DNA of 64,000 bases, from the NCBI GenBank assembly GCA_011317545.1, contig WUJK01000009.1:2108001-2172000 (forward strand). Direction: 5' to 3'. The DNA is from Coniella vitis (lineage: Eukaryota; Ascomycota; Sordariomycetes; Diaporthales; Schizoparmaceae). Of the stretch, positions 1 to 12,883 are shown in pieces. Made by a program: the position numbers and the translations under genes. The notes under the pieces are model-generated. The model had not been told where the DNA came from. It did no database searches and saw only the letters and a program-made list of their open reading frames with translations. Position 1 is the stretch's first letter. Every line of letters begins with the position of its first letter.

Positions 1-2213
1 CCTGGATGGTATCTGTCTCTTCGCACTCTATTATGTAACCCTTTTTGTTTTCTTCGTTTACACAGTCATAGTACGTGCACAAGCGAGCAACAAGCTTCTC
101 GACTGCCGCCCTGCTTGCGCCTGCTTCAAGGTCCTCACTCACTCTGCCAACGACATAGTAGCAGCTCGCTGACAGCCAAGTCGGCCTAGATTCATAGGCG
201 AGAATGTAAACGAGCTGCCAGTCGCGGAAGGTGCCGAGTCGAGGTCGTTTTGGCCAGACCTGCGCTCGAAAGATGGAGAGAGAGAGAGAGAGAGAACTCA
301 GACTGTACATCCTCTGTCCATACTATGGTATAGTAAATGGCTTGCCGCACCATTGTTCGTTCGTCTCATTTTTTTTTTTTTTTTTTGTTTTGACTCGAGT
401 CGTCTCGTCTCATCTGCAGTTTGACGTGACCTGGGGTGCGCTAGGATGGCCTGTTGTACGAAGTCGGCCAGAGTTGCCTTGTTCATCCATCCGGCTGGTA
501 CCTGGCCATAGTACTATGTACCTATCCAGACGCTGCGGTGCTTCTAGCACGCACACAAAAGACCCAGCTCATCAGGGGCATCCCAGCCGGGCTAGCTTTG
601 AGCAGGCCCTGCCCATCACATCCCAGCTGCAGGAGGGGAGCCACTAGTACGCCGCAAGGTGGAGTCCACCGTTACTCAGGGGCAGACCTGCAATCCCACC
701 CCGGGCCCTGAGAGGCCTAGTGCAGTTTGTTCAGGCCCTGGACCTTGGGGGGCCACGAGGGGGTTGGCCACGCCTCTCTCTCTCTCTGTGTGTACTATGT
801 AGTAGTTTACCATAGGACTACTGTCACCGCACGCCAAGTACTATCTATGTATTCTGTTCAACACCAGGGCCCAACCAACCAAGTAGGGTCAGCAACGCTG
901 TCTGCCCACCCATGCAAAGGAAAGAAGGAGGCCATTTGGTCCGAATCCCAGTACCGCATACGATACGAAGTGTAATCAAGACAGCAAGATGAAGAGGGGA
1001 CGGATGGTCGGGTACGTCCAGCACAGCAGTTGCAGTTTGTGATGTGTCAGAATGGGCAAGGAAAAAGCAAAGGGGCCAGACGAAGAAAGAAAAGGAAAGA
1101 AAAGAAAAAGGTGACTGATCACGCCAATGAGCGGATCAGATGAGACCAAAAAGCAAGATGAGAGGTGCGCATCGTGACGCAGCCTGCCCGTGCGCCCGCG
1201 AGAGAAGCAAAAAAGAACAGAAAAAGAACAGGCAAGAAGGGAGAAGCGAGAATCAATGAAGACAACCACTACTAGGCTGACGACGACGACGACGACACAT
1301 GGTAACTCTCTCTCTCTCTCTCACAGATGCGCCGTGATATGTTCCACCGCAGGCTCGCGACTCGTTACTTTCTACAAAGTATTCAGCGTTGCACTTCTTT
1401 TCTCTGTCCCTTTCCTTTTTCTTTTGTTTTGTGTTGCCCTTGCCCTCTTTGCCTTGTGATGCCGCTTTGATTTGGTGTACTGTGTAGCACTATACCATCC
1501 TTTACTGAAGATAGATACAACGTTATATAGTAAATACACAATACCAATGGTTCTTCTCCACAAAGTAATACATCATTTACACAACGAGAAACCCGTCCAC
1601 CCTCCCCCCCTCGGCGCTGCCTCGCCTGCGTAGTCGTGCAGACGGACGGGCAGAAGCGAGACAGCAAGCGAAGCAAGCGAAGACGGCCCTTTCTGCTTGG
1701 ACCGAGAGGAAAAGGGTCGATCTGGTTCTTTTTCCGGTTTCCTGGGGGCAAGCGAACAACCGCTTGTCAGACTCTTATTCCATGTACATACTTATGTATG
1801 TAATCGTTTGTAGACGATCTGCTCGTTAGCCCAACGGGGAGGCAAACGGAAACGTAACCCCCCCCCCCCCCTTTTTTTTTTCCTTCCCTCTCTCTCCCAT
1901 CCACACGTCAGTTCCTCGTCTCGAGCGCGCCCACACAGATACGCGAGCCCCGTTGGAACCCGTCTGCCTGTTTAGCGGGCGGAAAAGCTTAAATGGTTCC
2001 TAACGGTTTTCAGGTCGGCTGTGTCCATTGCGGGCAGTGGGTGTCCCACTTGTGCATTAGGCCAACTAGTTCTTACTATCTAGAACATGGTCGTCTTGCG
2101 TTCCCTTCTTGGGCCGTGACGTGAGACGCGTGTTCTGCGGTCAGTGGGCAGGAGTAGCACACGTTCCACCGGCAAGCGTGAGATGTAGTAGAGCAAAGTT
2201 GACGTAAAAGAAG

Positions 2214-2215
<2 letters not shown>

Positions 2216-2252
<37 letters not shown>
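2216..2252. repeat. (AC)n microsatellite
   Basis: An uninterrupted AC dinucleotide tract of about 37 bases in intergenic DNA. Confidence 0.95.
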
Positions 2253-2256
<4 letters not shown>

Positions 2257-4570
2257 TGGAGTGTCGTGAGTTTGCGTAACCCGGCTCGTTGTCAGTCTCT
2301 CTGCTTCTCTTGACCGCTCCGCAGTCGGAACCGTCTCTCTCTCTCCATCCACTGGCCCCCCCCTTTTTTAGCCTTGGCAAATAGTATGATTGTTATTTTG
2401 TTCCAGCTTCCGTGGCCACACGCGCTCCTCTCATCACAACGGATCAGTGCCCGCTTCTCAAGCGCTGCCGCTCCTCACCCCCCTTCCCTTCTCTCGGTGC
2501 ATCTCCGGACCGCCGGCCGAGAGGGAAGCACGGAGTACATGGGACTATGCACTTGAGTCAGGTATCTGCACGGTTGTATCCACTACGTAAAGTACAACAT
2601 AGTAAAAGTAAAAGTACATAAAACAGCAGGGGGTTAAGTACAGACCCCCCTCCCAGGGGGCCAAATAATACCCGCTCTTTTCTTGCATTTCTTTTCCCCT
2701 TGTCACAAGTATTCTTTCAAATTTTGGACTCGCAATCCCCAATATGAATGAGCCTGGGCTGGCAGTCTGGGTCACCCTGGTGCATAGCAAAGTTCAAGAG
2801 CCCCAGCATCGTGATTGACGAACCTTTTGTCTTCTTCTTCTTCTTCTTCCTCTCCCTGTCCTTGCGATCCAGTCTCGGTATCATCATCATCATCATCGTA
2901 CGTCTTTTCCCCACGCAGCCATCCACTTTTCCGGCAAGGGAAACCAGACGGCTATGTGAAGGGGGGGGGGCCTTGCATCACTCACTCACACTTACACGAG
3001 AATTGAAGCGGGAATGCAATCCCTGGTTGGTTTTTGTGTGCTGGAATTTTGCACACCGACTTCAACTTGAAGAATCGGGTTTCTCATCTACAAAGAGGCC
3101 ACCGTTCTGTAGTGGGGTGTGTGCGAGTTCGTGGCTTGATATGGGTGTCTACAGGGTGTTTCTATTGTTCCAATGCGGATACAAAAGACGTCAACAGATG
3201 CACACACAGGTTTCTGCTTGTTTCAACGCCTCGACTCTGGGATTTGTACAGGGGCAGGGAGGGACAAGCACGTAGAAAGGAAATCTGCTCGATGCTGTGG
3301 TTACCGTGGCCCAGTCCTGCACAGTCCACGGCAATTCTCTACTTTTTGTTTGGTGGAATATCTGGAACTGGCTCGTGGAGTCCCTGTGGCACTTGTGTCG
3401 AGGCAGGCTTCCTGGCACCTTGCTGAACTGGAGGATCAGAGCAAGAAAGAAGAAGGGCAGCAAATCATCACCTGTGGTATGGATATAGCCTCAGGTTTCG
3501 GCCAATAAGTAGTGGAGATGTCCATTCCAGGGGCGGGGGTGGGCAGCGGCCTCTCCATTCTCAGAGTGGGAACGGAACGAGCGGATGTTGGGCGGCAAGT
3601 CCTTGGGATACCATAGTGCTGGCTACATGGTATTCACAGTAGCAGGTGCTACGATACGTGCGGGTGTAGTTTTGTGCAGACGGAGCGATGAAGCTATTTG
3701 CAAAGGCCAGGCGAATAAACTCGGCGACATTTGCGTTGGTCCTGTTTTGCAATGAGGCTCTCTCCAATCCGCGCTAGGCTGTGCTGTACACGGTACATAG
3801 TACATAGTACATAGTACCTAGCTTGCTGACTACTAGGATGTACCATAATACAGCGGATGAGGCGCCCAGTCAGTGCTGTACTATGGTAAAAAGTAGGCCC
3901 GCAGCCCTGAAGCGTGGCCCCCATCCACGCCCCCCTGACACGCCAGAGGGTTGTCTGGGAAATTGCAAAAACGAGCCCCCCAAACAAACCACACACAGCC
4001 CTTGCTCTTATGCGGCTTTCATAGATGTTGTCGATGGGGATTTTATTTAACTCACTTGATAATGCCGGAGGCTTTTTCTTTGCTCTCTTCTGGTTGCGCT
4101 CTGCTGTGACGAGCGGGTGGTGTGGCTGGCTGGCTGGGTCGAGCAGGTACTTGCTTTGTAATACATAGTAGTACAGCAACTTTGGCGCCTTAAAACTGGA
4201 CTTATACCCTACGTAACCCATCTTCACAAACTTCTCACCAACCCGGCTGTCCAAATCCTGTCTCCAGACCCCCCCCTGGCCCGCCCGCCCTCACTCACAG
4301 CCACAGCAAAAACGACCGCTCTGTTGGACCTCCCAGCTTGCTCGCCCAGCCTCCACCTACCACCTGCAGGTTGCAATCCTTTCGAGATTGGCGAGTTTGC
4401 ATCAAATCTTGGCTCGCGGCCCCAACTGGGTAGTCAGCGCCGTTGAGGGGGGGGGGGGAGGGCGCCTTGATGGCCCGCGAGGCCCCCGTCCATCCTGCAG
4501 CTCTTTTGGCCCAGGGCTTGCTTCCTTTTCCAACGGGGAGGAACGGACGGTTGGCTTTTGCGCAATGAAT

Positions 4571-4615
4571 GCTGGCTGGCTGGCTGGCTGGCTGGCTCGC
4601 TCGCTGGCTGGCTCG
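4571..4615. repeat. (GGCT)n microsatellite
   Basis: A tetranucleotide GGCT tract of about eleven units, with three units changed to CGCT towards its end. Confidence 0.93.
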
Positions 4616-6404
4616 CTGACTCTTCTGTGATTACAACGTCTTGTGTTTACTTTTTCTCCGCGCGGGCTTCTGGCTATACACCATGATAGAGTACTGTGTT
4701 TTCCGTGCTGCTGCCCCATCCCTTGCCATAACGCGTCTGGCTGGATGTGCGTGTGTTTGAGAAACGTGTGTCCTAGCGGTTTGTGCAAGGGAAAACCGAT
4801 ATGTGATGGACGAGTCGAGTCGTCTTGGTGCTTTGCCTCTTTTCATCTGTCGCCCAGCCCACCTTATTATAGATAGAGTACATGGTACTTTTTGCAACCG
4901 TGCCTCCGTGTTTCCATTGTCATCGAACCACGGGGCACACACACGTTGACACGAAGCTGCTGTGGACAGAGACGTGTGATTGGGATGTATTGGGAACCAC
5001 TGTGACGTGTGTAACCTGACCGGCGCTCGCAATGGTTAGAACTCTCACCGTACCCAATTGATTCTTTTTTTTTTCTGGCCATGTCCCCTCACTACTACTC
5101 TCTTCAATACCTCGCTTCAGGCGGGCGCGAAAAAAAAAAAAAAAAAAGCGTCGAATATAATGCACAGAGAGTCCTTTAAGCGCCGAGGTTGCACTTCAAG
5201 CACTGCTTTTTTTTGTTTTCTTGTTGAAATGGCCGAGGGCTATTCTACTGGCGTGCATATATGACTTTCAAAGTACAGGGCATCATTGATCTTGGCTTAC
5301 ATTAGACATGCCACACCTTTTTCGTCGAGGAATAGTCGAGTGACGTGGTGCCTCTGGGAGCGAGCGCATCATCTGAGCCACGCGGCCGGCTCGAGATTGG
5401 CAGTTTGTGCTCACGATCAAGCAACTAACAAGGCTACTGAGTCTACGACAAGGCCAATCAATGCAAACAGTTGTTCTCCTTCCAAAATCAGGGTACAAAG
5501 TATATCAACGGACGGCCTAGTAGCATCCACTTCCATCGCCGCTCTTTTCTTCCACTCGGTCTCAGTCTCATCTTGCTCGCCGGCGGATCCTCAACACTAC
5601 TACATTACTTTCGGATCCTCCCAGTCCTTTGCTTTTCTTTCTTTCCGCACCTCCTGCCCTCCCTCCTGCCCTCCCTCAGCTGCGTCGTGGCCCCCGGTTT
5701 TCCCGCTGGAAAACGGCCCGAGTCCACGGGGAGGGACCACAAGCTGTGCGCGTATCGTATCTCTTCTGTAAAACACACACAAAAATGGGCCGATGTTGAT
5801 TGGGAAAAATCACATCCTATCCCCAGTTTCAAAGCCCCCGGGAAGACAACATCGGGGCACTCACCAAATCCACCCTCCCCCCCCTTGTTCCTCGTCTATC
5901 TCACTCTTTACCCACGCTGGCGCCCATCCCATCGGCCACTAGCGGAATCCATGCCCTATAGGAGGTATAACGACCGATTTCCTTTTTGTGTTTGTGTTCA
6001 TGATCGGCTAGGATCTCTGCCTGGGGGGGAGGGAAGGTGTTCCTCGATCGATACGCGAGAAAAGAATTTATCAATGACGAATACACCATGTAGAGAGAGA
6101 GAGGGGGGGGGGACCAAGAAGGAGTAGATAACAGGATGTATACTAGTTACGCAGAACGTAGACCAAGAAAAAGAGAAGAAAGAAAAAAAAAAAAAAAGAA
6201 AAGAAAACATACCACACCCGTGCCATCTCTGGCGCAACACTTGCACCACATCTCTATTCTATCATGCTATTATTCCATTTACGCTAGAAGAACAAACGAT
6301 GCTACTATGCAGCTATACAGTAAGTGGCAGTCTTCTGTTGTGTAATCATGCACCCTCAAACTGGTAACCCATGTGTGTACCAAGTACATGCGGCAGTGTT
6401 TTCT

Positions 6405-6456
6405 TTCTCTCTCTCTCTCTCTCTCTCTGTCTCTGTCTGTCTCTCTCTCTCTCTCT
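6405..6456. repeat. (CT)n microsatellite, interrupted
   Basis: A pyrimidine CT tract interrupted by CTGT units. A second pure CT tract follows at about 6687-6713. Confidence 0.93.
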
Positions 6457-7084
6457 TCCTCATCGTTCTCTTTCTTTACCTGTACGTACAAGTGCTTACC
6501 AAAAGAATATCCGATCCCAGCTTATGCTTTTCCCAACAGCCTGCAAAAGACGTACCAGGGAAATGATGCCCCCCAAAGAGGTCCTAGATCAGAGTGTTCA
6601 AAACTACTAAACGAGGTCGAGAAACCACAAACCACTTCGGCGGTTTCTGCAGCTTCTTTCTCTACCAAGACAGAATGGGGACAACCCTCTCTCTCTCTCT
6701 CTCTCTCTCTCTCGCTTAAGAGAGCCAGCGACGCACCAGGGCATGATAAACTGGCCGGGCGCAGACGGAAGTTGCAGAGTGCAGCTACATATTATGTACT
6801 ATATATTTATGTGACTGTACCGTTCCTACTTTGCCACACACCATTTCCCTTTTTCCTTTCGCCCCCCCCCCCCCCTCCGGCAAAAGTTGCACCTCTTTCC
6901 ATGGTAAGTCAAAAGTATATGATAAAGAAAGTACAACCCCCCCCCCTCACTCCCTCCTCTTTCTTCTTTTCTTTTCTGGAAAGTCGTTAGTGGCTTTTTT
7001 TTTTTTATTATAAGCCACATATGTATATATGTACTTTGAGTTCATATACGACTGCATGTACATAGTAACAGTCCGACAGCAACT

Positions 7085-7086
<2 letters not shown>

Positions 7087-7149
<63 letters not shown>
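7087..7149. repeat. (CT)n microsatellite, longest in window
   Basis: About thirty CT units with a single T insertion. It is the longest dinucleotide tract in the window and likely polymorphic. Confidence 0.95.
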
Positions 7150-8618
7150 ACATGTCTATCGTATGCAGTGGGTATCACGAGCACAAGGGCACGCCAGCGC
7201 CAAAGACGCCAAAGCCATCATTTGCAATATCGTGTTATCCGTATCAGACGTTTTTTTTTTCTTTCTTTCTTTTTTTTTTCTGTCTTCCCAATCGAATCTC
7301 CGCAGGGCCTCTTTTTCCGGAGGTAGTCGAGCATATATATGTCTATATACTATTATATAGGACTCGGAGCATGGTCACGCCTTTGCAGCGTGAGCTGAAT
7401 ATCTGGAGGCTAGAATAGGTCAATAGTACTGAGTACCAGCAGAACAAGATGGAATCAAATTCTACTGGGGGAATATTGTGTCGCTTTTCCCATTGCAGCT
7501 TATTTTTTTTTTTATTTATTTACCTGTACGTCGTACAGTTCCGACGCTTCGATGCAAATATTCAAGATGGGGAATGTATAATATCAATATACCCTTGATA
7601 TCATTAAATTATACACGCAGAATCACGGGACGCACGCCGACGGGGCATACCTACACCCCTTTTTTGGGCTCTGAAAGAAGATATATATATATATATCTGA
7701 CATAATCTGTGCATCTCGCAGCTGGGGGGTTTTGGTCCATTGGTATTCCCAAGCCAGTAGTATAGCGAGCCTCAAGACAACACCCTACAAGTCACCTGTA
7801 TGCAGAGTGATAAGAATCCGAGAGCTGGGGGAATGTGATGGATGGGTTTTGGTATCATCCCGGACCGTCTCATCTCATCTCTCTTTCTGTCTCTTTCTTT
7901 TTGCCTCTCTTTCTCTCTCTCTTTCTCTGGATACAGACCACCTTGAGCATTCTGCAGCAGCGATGGGTATATATAGTACACTGACGGGGGAGAGAAGTTT
8001 ATCACTTGTATTAGCGTTCGTGTTAGAGAAGATCACGCACACGCATGAAACATTTTACTTCTATATAAATAGCAAGTGGGAGTGTGCTAGATTTGACGAG
8101 CAACTTCGTTGTCGTATTTAAATTTTAGCTCGTCATATAAAGGGGCATGTCTCACGTTTGAAGCATGAAATGAACATGAAATCTCAACAAGTCACGGTAT
8201 AAATCACTCGACATAGGCCCTTTTTCTTCTTCTTCTTCTTTCTTTCTTTGCATTTCTTGATCCTGTTACGACGAGCTGGTATTACCACTCTGCCTGTCCC
8301 ATCTTTTTTTCCGGTGGGTATTGTCCATGATGCAAAGGTGAAAATGACAAAGATGAGGATGAGGCTGCATGATACGAGCCACACACGTACACATACACAG
8401 ACATGAATCAACACATTGTCCACTCATTTCTCAGATTCAGTTGCGATTGACCCCCCCAAATGCCGCAGCCAGACCATCGGGGCGCCTGCGTGTGTGCTTT
8501 CGAAGTAGCCCTCGCAAATAGCCTCGTCCATCTCTCTTTCCCACCAACAAAAGCTCGCCATGTGTCGACGGCGAGGTTCAGTCAAGAGCCGTTTTTTTTC
8601 ATCTACTCACGGGCACGT

Positions 8619-11300
8619 TCAAGCAAAAACAGACGACTCGGGCCACTTTGCCACGGCTGCCTTCTTGAACGCCTCCAGTTCTCCGCTCTGCCAACTCTGC
8701 AGCAGCTGCTGTGCATCCTGGGCGTCCGCCACCTGCACCTCCTGGAGCTGCAGCAGAGCGACAACGTCCTTGGCCAAGCCGGCACTGTCGTCTCCAAGCG
8801 CCCGCTGCACGCGAATAGACGACAGAACGTGCTGTGGGCTGTCCTTGTGCTTCTCGCGGTATTCCTGGTTCAGCTTGGCCAGGTCGGCTGACGAGGATAT
8901 TTCGGTGAACTCGGCGTTGATGACTTCGGCGGCCTTGGGTGGCAGCGTCGCCAGGTCGGCGTTGAGCGCGTGGCGCAAGCGGATTGCCTGCTCGTGCGCC
9001 TTGGGGTCTTCTGCGTCCAGTGACAGTGCCGCCTTGAGGCAGCGCAGCGCAAGCAAATACTTTTCTGTTTGGGAAGTTAGTACATCCGAGAAGACTTTTC
9101 GTAGTAAACAAAAAGAATGCCCAACCCCCCGCCCCCCCAAAAAAAGAAAGGAAGAGAGAGCTCAACTTACTCCGAAGAATCAGTACCTCAAAGGCAGTCG
9201 TCTGCGCTTGGATGTTCTTGGGGCTGCACTGCAACATTGGTAGGATAAATCGCATGGCCTCTGCCAGTGGCGCCGTCGTAGCGGCGAGCTTGGCGCCCAG
9301 GGGGTCATCGTCCTTCTTCTTGAGGGCGTCAGGGTCCTGCTTGGCCCCCTTCTTGTTCGGATCCTGCTTTGCCGCCTTCTCGGCTGCCTCGCGTTCCAGG
9401 CGCTGGGCATCCTTCTTGGCCTTCTTTGCGGCCTTCTTCTTTTCCAACGCGTCCTCGCCATTGGCGTGGCCGTCCTTTGCGCCATTGACGCCGTTCGTTG
9501 CCTTGGTGGTGAGCTGCTCGTGTAACCGCAGGTAGGCGTTGGTGGCCCCAATTGCGACGCGGGTGTAGAAGGGGTGGTCTCTCAGGTGGTCCTCCCATCG
9601 GACCATGTCGATGTACGCACGAAGCATGCCCTTGCGCAGCGAGAAGCCGTGAAAGTCGAATTGGTCCTCTTGCCATATGTCAAAGATGTTGAACACGGCG
9701 TGGAAGCGCTTCAACGCCAAGCCCAAGTTGCCAAGACGTGCATTTGCCTCGCCGTCCTCGGTCAGGAACCAGACGCTCTGCATGTCAAGCAAGTCTGCTA
9801 GAGGTCCGCCCGGGGTGTCGGCCTTGGTGAACATGCCCACCGTGTTGAGGGCCTTGTCCAGCTCATTGTTGCGCAGCTGGTATTTGGCTGCCTTTGTGTT
9901 GATGTAACGGTCCTTGGTGTCCAGCTCACGCGCGTGCTCCATGGCCTCTGAGGCCTTTTGAGGGTTTGCAAAGTACTTCCATATCCGTGCCTTGGTCATG
10001 GCGAAATTGACGTCTTTGGGATCCATCTCGATCGCCCGGTCCACGTATTCTAGGGCTACAGTCAGGTTGCGACTGCGGAAGTAGCTGTAGTGCTGCGCCA
10101 GGTAGTAAATGGCCGCGCCTTTTCCTTTGGAGCTGTCTGCGTTTGTCTCGTCGTTTTCGCGGGCACCCAGATACTCCTCGACAATCTCTCGCAGCGCTTC
10201 TCGCTTGAAGGAATCCGAGTACAGGTGCTTGAGGTTGGCGAACGTCGACGGGATGCCCTTGTCCAGGACAAATGTCAGGTACGACTTGGCTGCGGCCTTG
10301 AACTCGTCACCTACATTCCGTGGGTTAGCAAAGCCGAAAGCTTGATCCTGTAAGTAGAGAGAGAGAGAGAGAGTGCGGTCTCCAGCTGTGTCATACCAGG
10401 CAAAAAGTCTAATGGTAGTCGTCGTGCAGCATCACAGCGAGGGTACTTGGTGGCGTATTCGTCGTATATGGCCTTGCGCTTGGCAAAGTCTCCTTCAGGA
10501 ACGTCAGAGACGGCAACCAAGGCGTCGTAGTATTCGGTATGATCCGGGTTGCGATCAAGAAGCGCGCGGTAGGCCTTGGCGGCCTCTTCCCTGTTGCCCA
10601 GCTCGGCCAGATAGGTGGCACGTGCCTCCAAGTATGCCAGTCTGTCGAGATTTTGCTTGCAGTTTTTCTGGAGGTGGTCGAGTGCCTTTTGGTAGTCGCC
10701 CGTCTCGGCAATGATGGTGTTGTGGTACATGAGCGTTTCGGAGTGCTCTATATCCGTCTTGGAGGGCTGCGCCTTGAGCGTCTCTTCGAAGGTCTTGAGG
10801 ATGTGCTCAGCGTCCGTCAGGTTGCCCGCGAGGTGGTGGGCAATGGCCAGACCAGTCCAGCTCTGCCGAAGAGCAGGGCGGGCTTGCAGCATGGCCAGCC
10901 GGCTCTGCACGTAGCCCTGGTAGTCGCGCATCTGGATCTGCAGGACCGCAAGGTCTCGTTGGATCTGGGGCGACTCTGGCTCGAGCCGGAGGGCGAAGCG
11001 GTAGGCCTTGATTGCCTCTTCAAAGTTCTTGTTGGTCCGGTACAGCAGGCCGTAGACGTGCCAGCAGATGTGCGATTTCATGTCGACGGTCAGAGCCTCC
11101 TTGCCGAGAGCAAAGGCCTCGTCCGTCTTGCCCTGGGCATTGAGGATGAGCGCCTTCATGGCCATGGTGTCGCCGTGCTTGGGGTTCTTTTTGAGGATCT
11201 GCTCGGCAGCCTTGAGGCCGCGCTTGTACTGCTTGTCTTCATAATTACGGACGACCTGGCGAAAGAGGTTGCCCTCTCTCGAGCTCAGAGGTTGCGGCAT
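8619..11300 (-). CDS. nat1: NatA auxiliary subunit Nat1/Naa15 (829 aa)
   Basis: Auxiliary, ribosome-anchoring subunit of the NatA N-terminal acetyltransferase, which positions catalytic Naa10/Ard1 to acetylate nascent chains after Met removal. The protein is an almost continuous array of TPR-like helical repeats, with the family's N-terminus (SSREGNLFRQVVRNYEDKQY) and a Lys-rich charged stretch in the last third. Exons are 11300-10397, 10310-9171 and 9064-8619. The sum is 830 codons including the stop, normal for the family. Intron 1 (86 nt) has a CTAAC branch point and closes on TAG, giving LPLDFLPG-DEFKAAAK. Intron 2 has TACTAAC and ends in CAG, giving VLILR-KKYLLALR. Intron 1 also carries a CT-rich decoy 3' splice site at 10350-10348 whose use would bring a stop codon into frame (see findings). 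The gene is transcribed in the same direction as the upstream Cid2-like gene. Confidence 0.93.
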
Positions 11301-12188
11301 GGGGACGGTTCAGGTGGGCTGTCTGCTTCCGGGAATGGAGCGAGGGCGTCGTCGCAGAGGGGGGCGTCCGAGCAACAAGTCGGCACTGCAGGTCGTGCGT
11401 GGTAGCTGCTGGCTCGGGGCAGGACTCAGGAGACGTCAAGAAGTGGCGCGAGCTGAAGGGCAGGCTGGCGTGAGCTTGCAGGGTCGACTGGAAGCAATTG
11501 GACTTTTCACACGTCGCCTTGCTTTTGCAGCCAGTAGAGTCGTTTCCGCGTCGGCTAGCAAATGCTGCTGTGTGGCTGCAGCAAAAAATGGGCGAGGGGA
11601 GGTGAAGATCGGGGGCCAAAGTTTCAAAGATTCTACCGTAGGACCGTTTGCGTTGCAGTGGGGGGAAGCAAGGCAGCTCTGGCTACCTAGTACCTAGCAC
11701 TGTACCCGGGGGCCACTTGGCAGTGCTGCGATTCCGTTCCGATAGTGGGGTGAGGGGAACCAAGGCCCGCGGGGGGGTAGATGGCTTCGTCCACTGGCAG
11801 GCAGCTCTGGGCGCTACTTGCTGATAAGATAGAAGAGCGACACGTTCCATCTACCAAACGACATCTGCCCAGGTATACCCATGCTGAGAAGTATTCTATT
11901 TCTTATACATTGATCAAGGTTGTCTTCATGTGACACGGCTGGACTCGTGATCCAACCAGGACGGTGCGACGTCACAGCAAAACCGCACTTTTGGGACCAG
12001 AACGCGCGAACCAGAACGCGGGGCGCCGTTGTGGCCTGTTGCTGCTGTGGTGTTGGGATATATTCACATCAGCTCATGCCCCCAGCCCCATTGCATTGGC
12101 AGCAAAGATATAAAACCGAGCAAGGAATAGCATGGTTCCTGCTGCAAGTACTCAACCGTCCCACCACACCCTGCGGCAATGCATACGG
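11301..12188. other. Intergenic: nat1 upstream region
   Basis: Lies between the start of nat1 and the 3' end of the Cid2-like gene, both on the minus strand, so it should hold the nat1 promoter and the neighbour's 3' UTR. No gene or recognisable motif was seen. Confidence 0.5.
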
Positions 12189-12883
12189 CTATGGAGTCGT
12201 TCCTGTTCCGAGAGCCTTGTCCCCCCTCCACTTGGCCAGCGCGGCCTGCCAGTCATCGAGAGGATCACCGCACCGTTCTTTTACAAGCCCCCACGTTCTG
12301 GTCCTCACAATAGCTTCGACGCCCTGTTCCTGCCGTATCAGCGTGGCTAGTTGCGTTGTTCGCGGCTCCTTGGGGAAGAATCTCGCCGAGTACGGGTCCA
12401 GCCTCTCGTCTACAACCCTCTCCCGATTCTTTTCCAGCTCGGCCTCGCGCACAGCGGTATCTGGGTCATCAGGATCGGGGCTTGTAGCTACAATGGCGCA
12501 GTAGCTCAGGACGTCGGAGCGGGCTTGCCACGATGGGAACAGCACCTGTTCTTTAAACTTGGTACACGCAGTCGCATCGATCTGTCGCCGGAATGGCGGG
12601 CGCGGATTGCGCTGCGACGTTGAGCTTGGGTCAAAGCCTTGTGCGGCAGGTGTCACGAGGGCATTGAGGTTCTGCGTGATGGAGTCGTCGATGATTCCGC
12701 GTGATATGCGCAAGAAGTCTGTTTGCCCATTCGAGACTTTTGCATCAGCCAAACGTTGCAAAGTAACTGGATGTAATGGTGATGATCGGGCAGATGGCAT
12801 TTTCAAGTCCACGTACCACGTAGTGCGGCTGTAGAGAAGCAGAACTGCGGGGTGAGTTCCTGCTGAGCTGTGGGTGCGCTCAT
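12189..12883 (-). CDS. Cid2/Mix23-like protein (198 aa)
   Basis: Member of the caffeine-induced-death-protein-2 family, whose yeast relative Mix23 is described as a mitochondrial intermembrane-space, stress-induced import factor. Two exons, 12883-12817 and 12718-12189, join in phase to give the family signature around residues 10-40: PQFCFSTAALRDFLRISRG followed by IIDDSITQNLNAL. Further on is a conserved Cys pair (residues near ACTKFKEQV and LSYCAIV), then a charged helix. The intron (98 nt) has donor GTACGT and acceptor ACAG. The start is the only ATG that opens into the conserved N-terminus. No classical presequence is visible, as expected for a Cys-dependent intermembrane-space protein. 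Family assignment is by motif recall. The mitochondrial role is inferred. Confidence 0.8.

Larger units (their letters stand above)
1..8618. other. Gene-free, low-complexity intergenic region
   Basis: No open reading frame here shows a recognisable domain, and the longest ones (up to 218 codons) are translations of simple repeats (poly-Ser/Leu from CT tracts, poly-Phe from T tracts). The DNA is rich in (CT)n, (AC)n, (GGCT)n, (CTT)n and (ATC)n tracts and in long C, G, T and A homopolymers, for example a C run followed by a T run near 1858-1880. Copies of the 9-mer TACATAGTA/TACTATGTA lie at 512, 793, 3794, 3801, 3808, 4162 and 7059. It could be the long 5' leader or promoter of a gene left of the window, or host a noncoding RNA. 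The sequence does not decide. Confidence 0.6.

Noticed and set aside
3694..4254. 186-codon minus-strand open frame
   Set aside because: Spans TACATAGTA repeats and has no recognisable domain. Regarded as chance.
5471..6127. 218-codon plus-strand open frame in the left desert
   Set aside because: Built from T/C-rich low-complexity DNA, with no homology, no splice logic and no conserved motif.
10539..11405. 288-codon plus-strand open frame
   Set aside because: Antisense shadow of nat1 exon 1, with codon bias imposed by the TPR gene.
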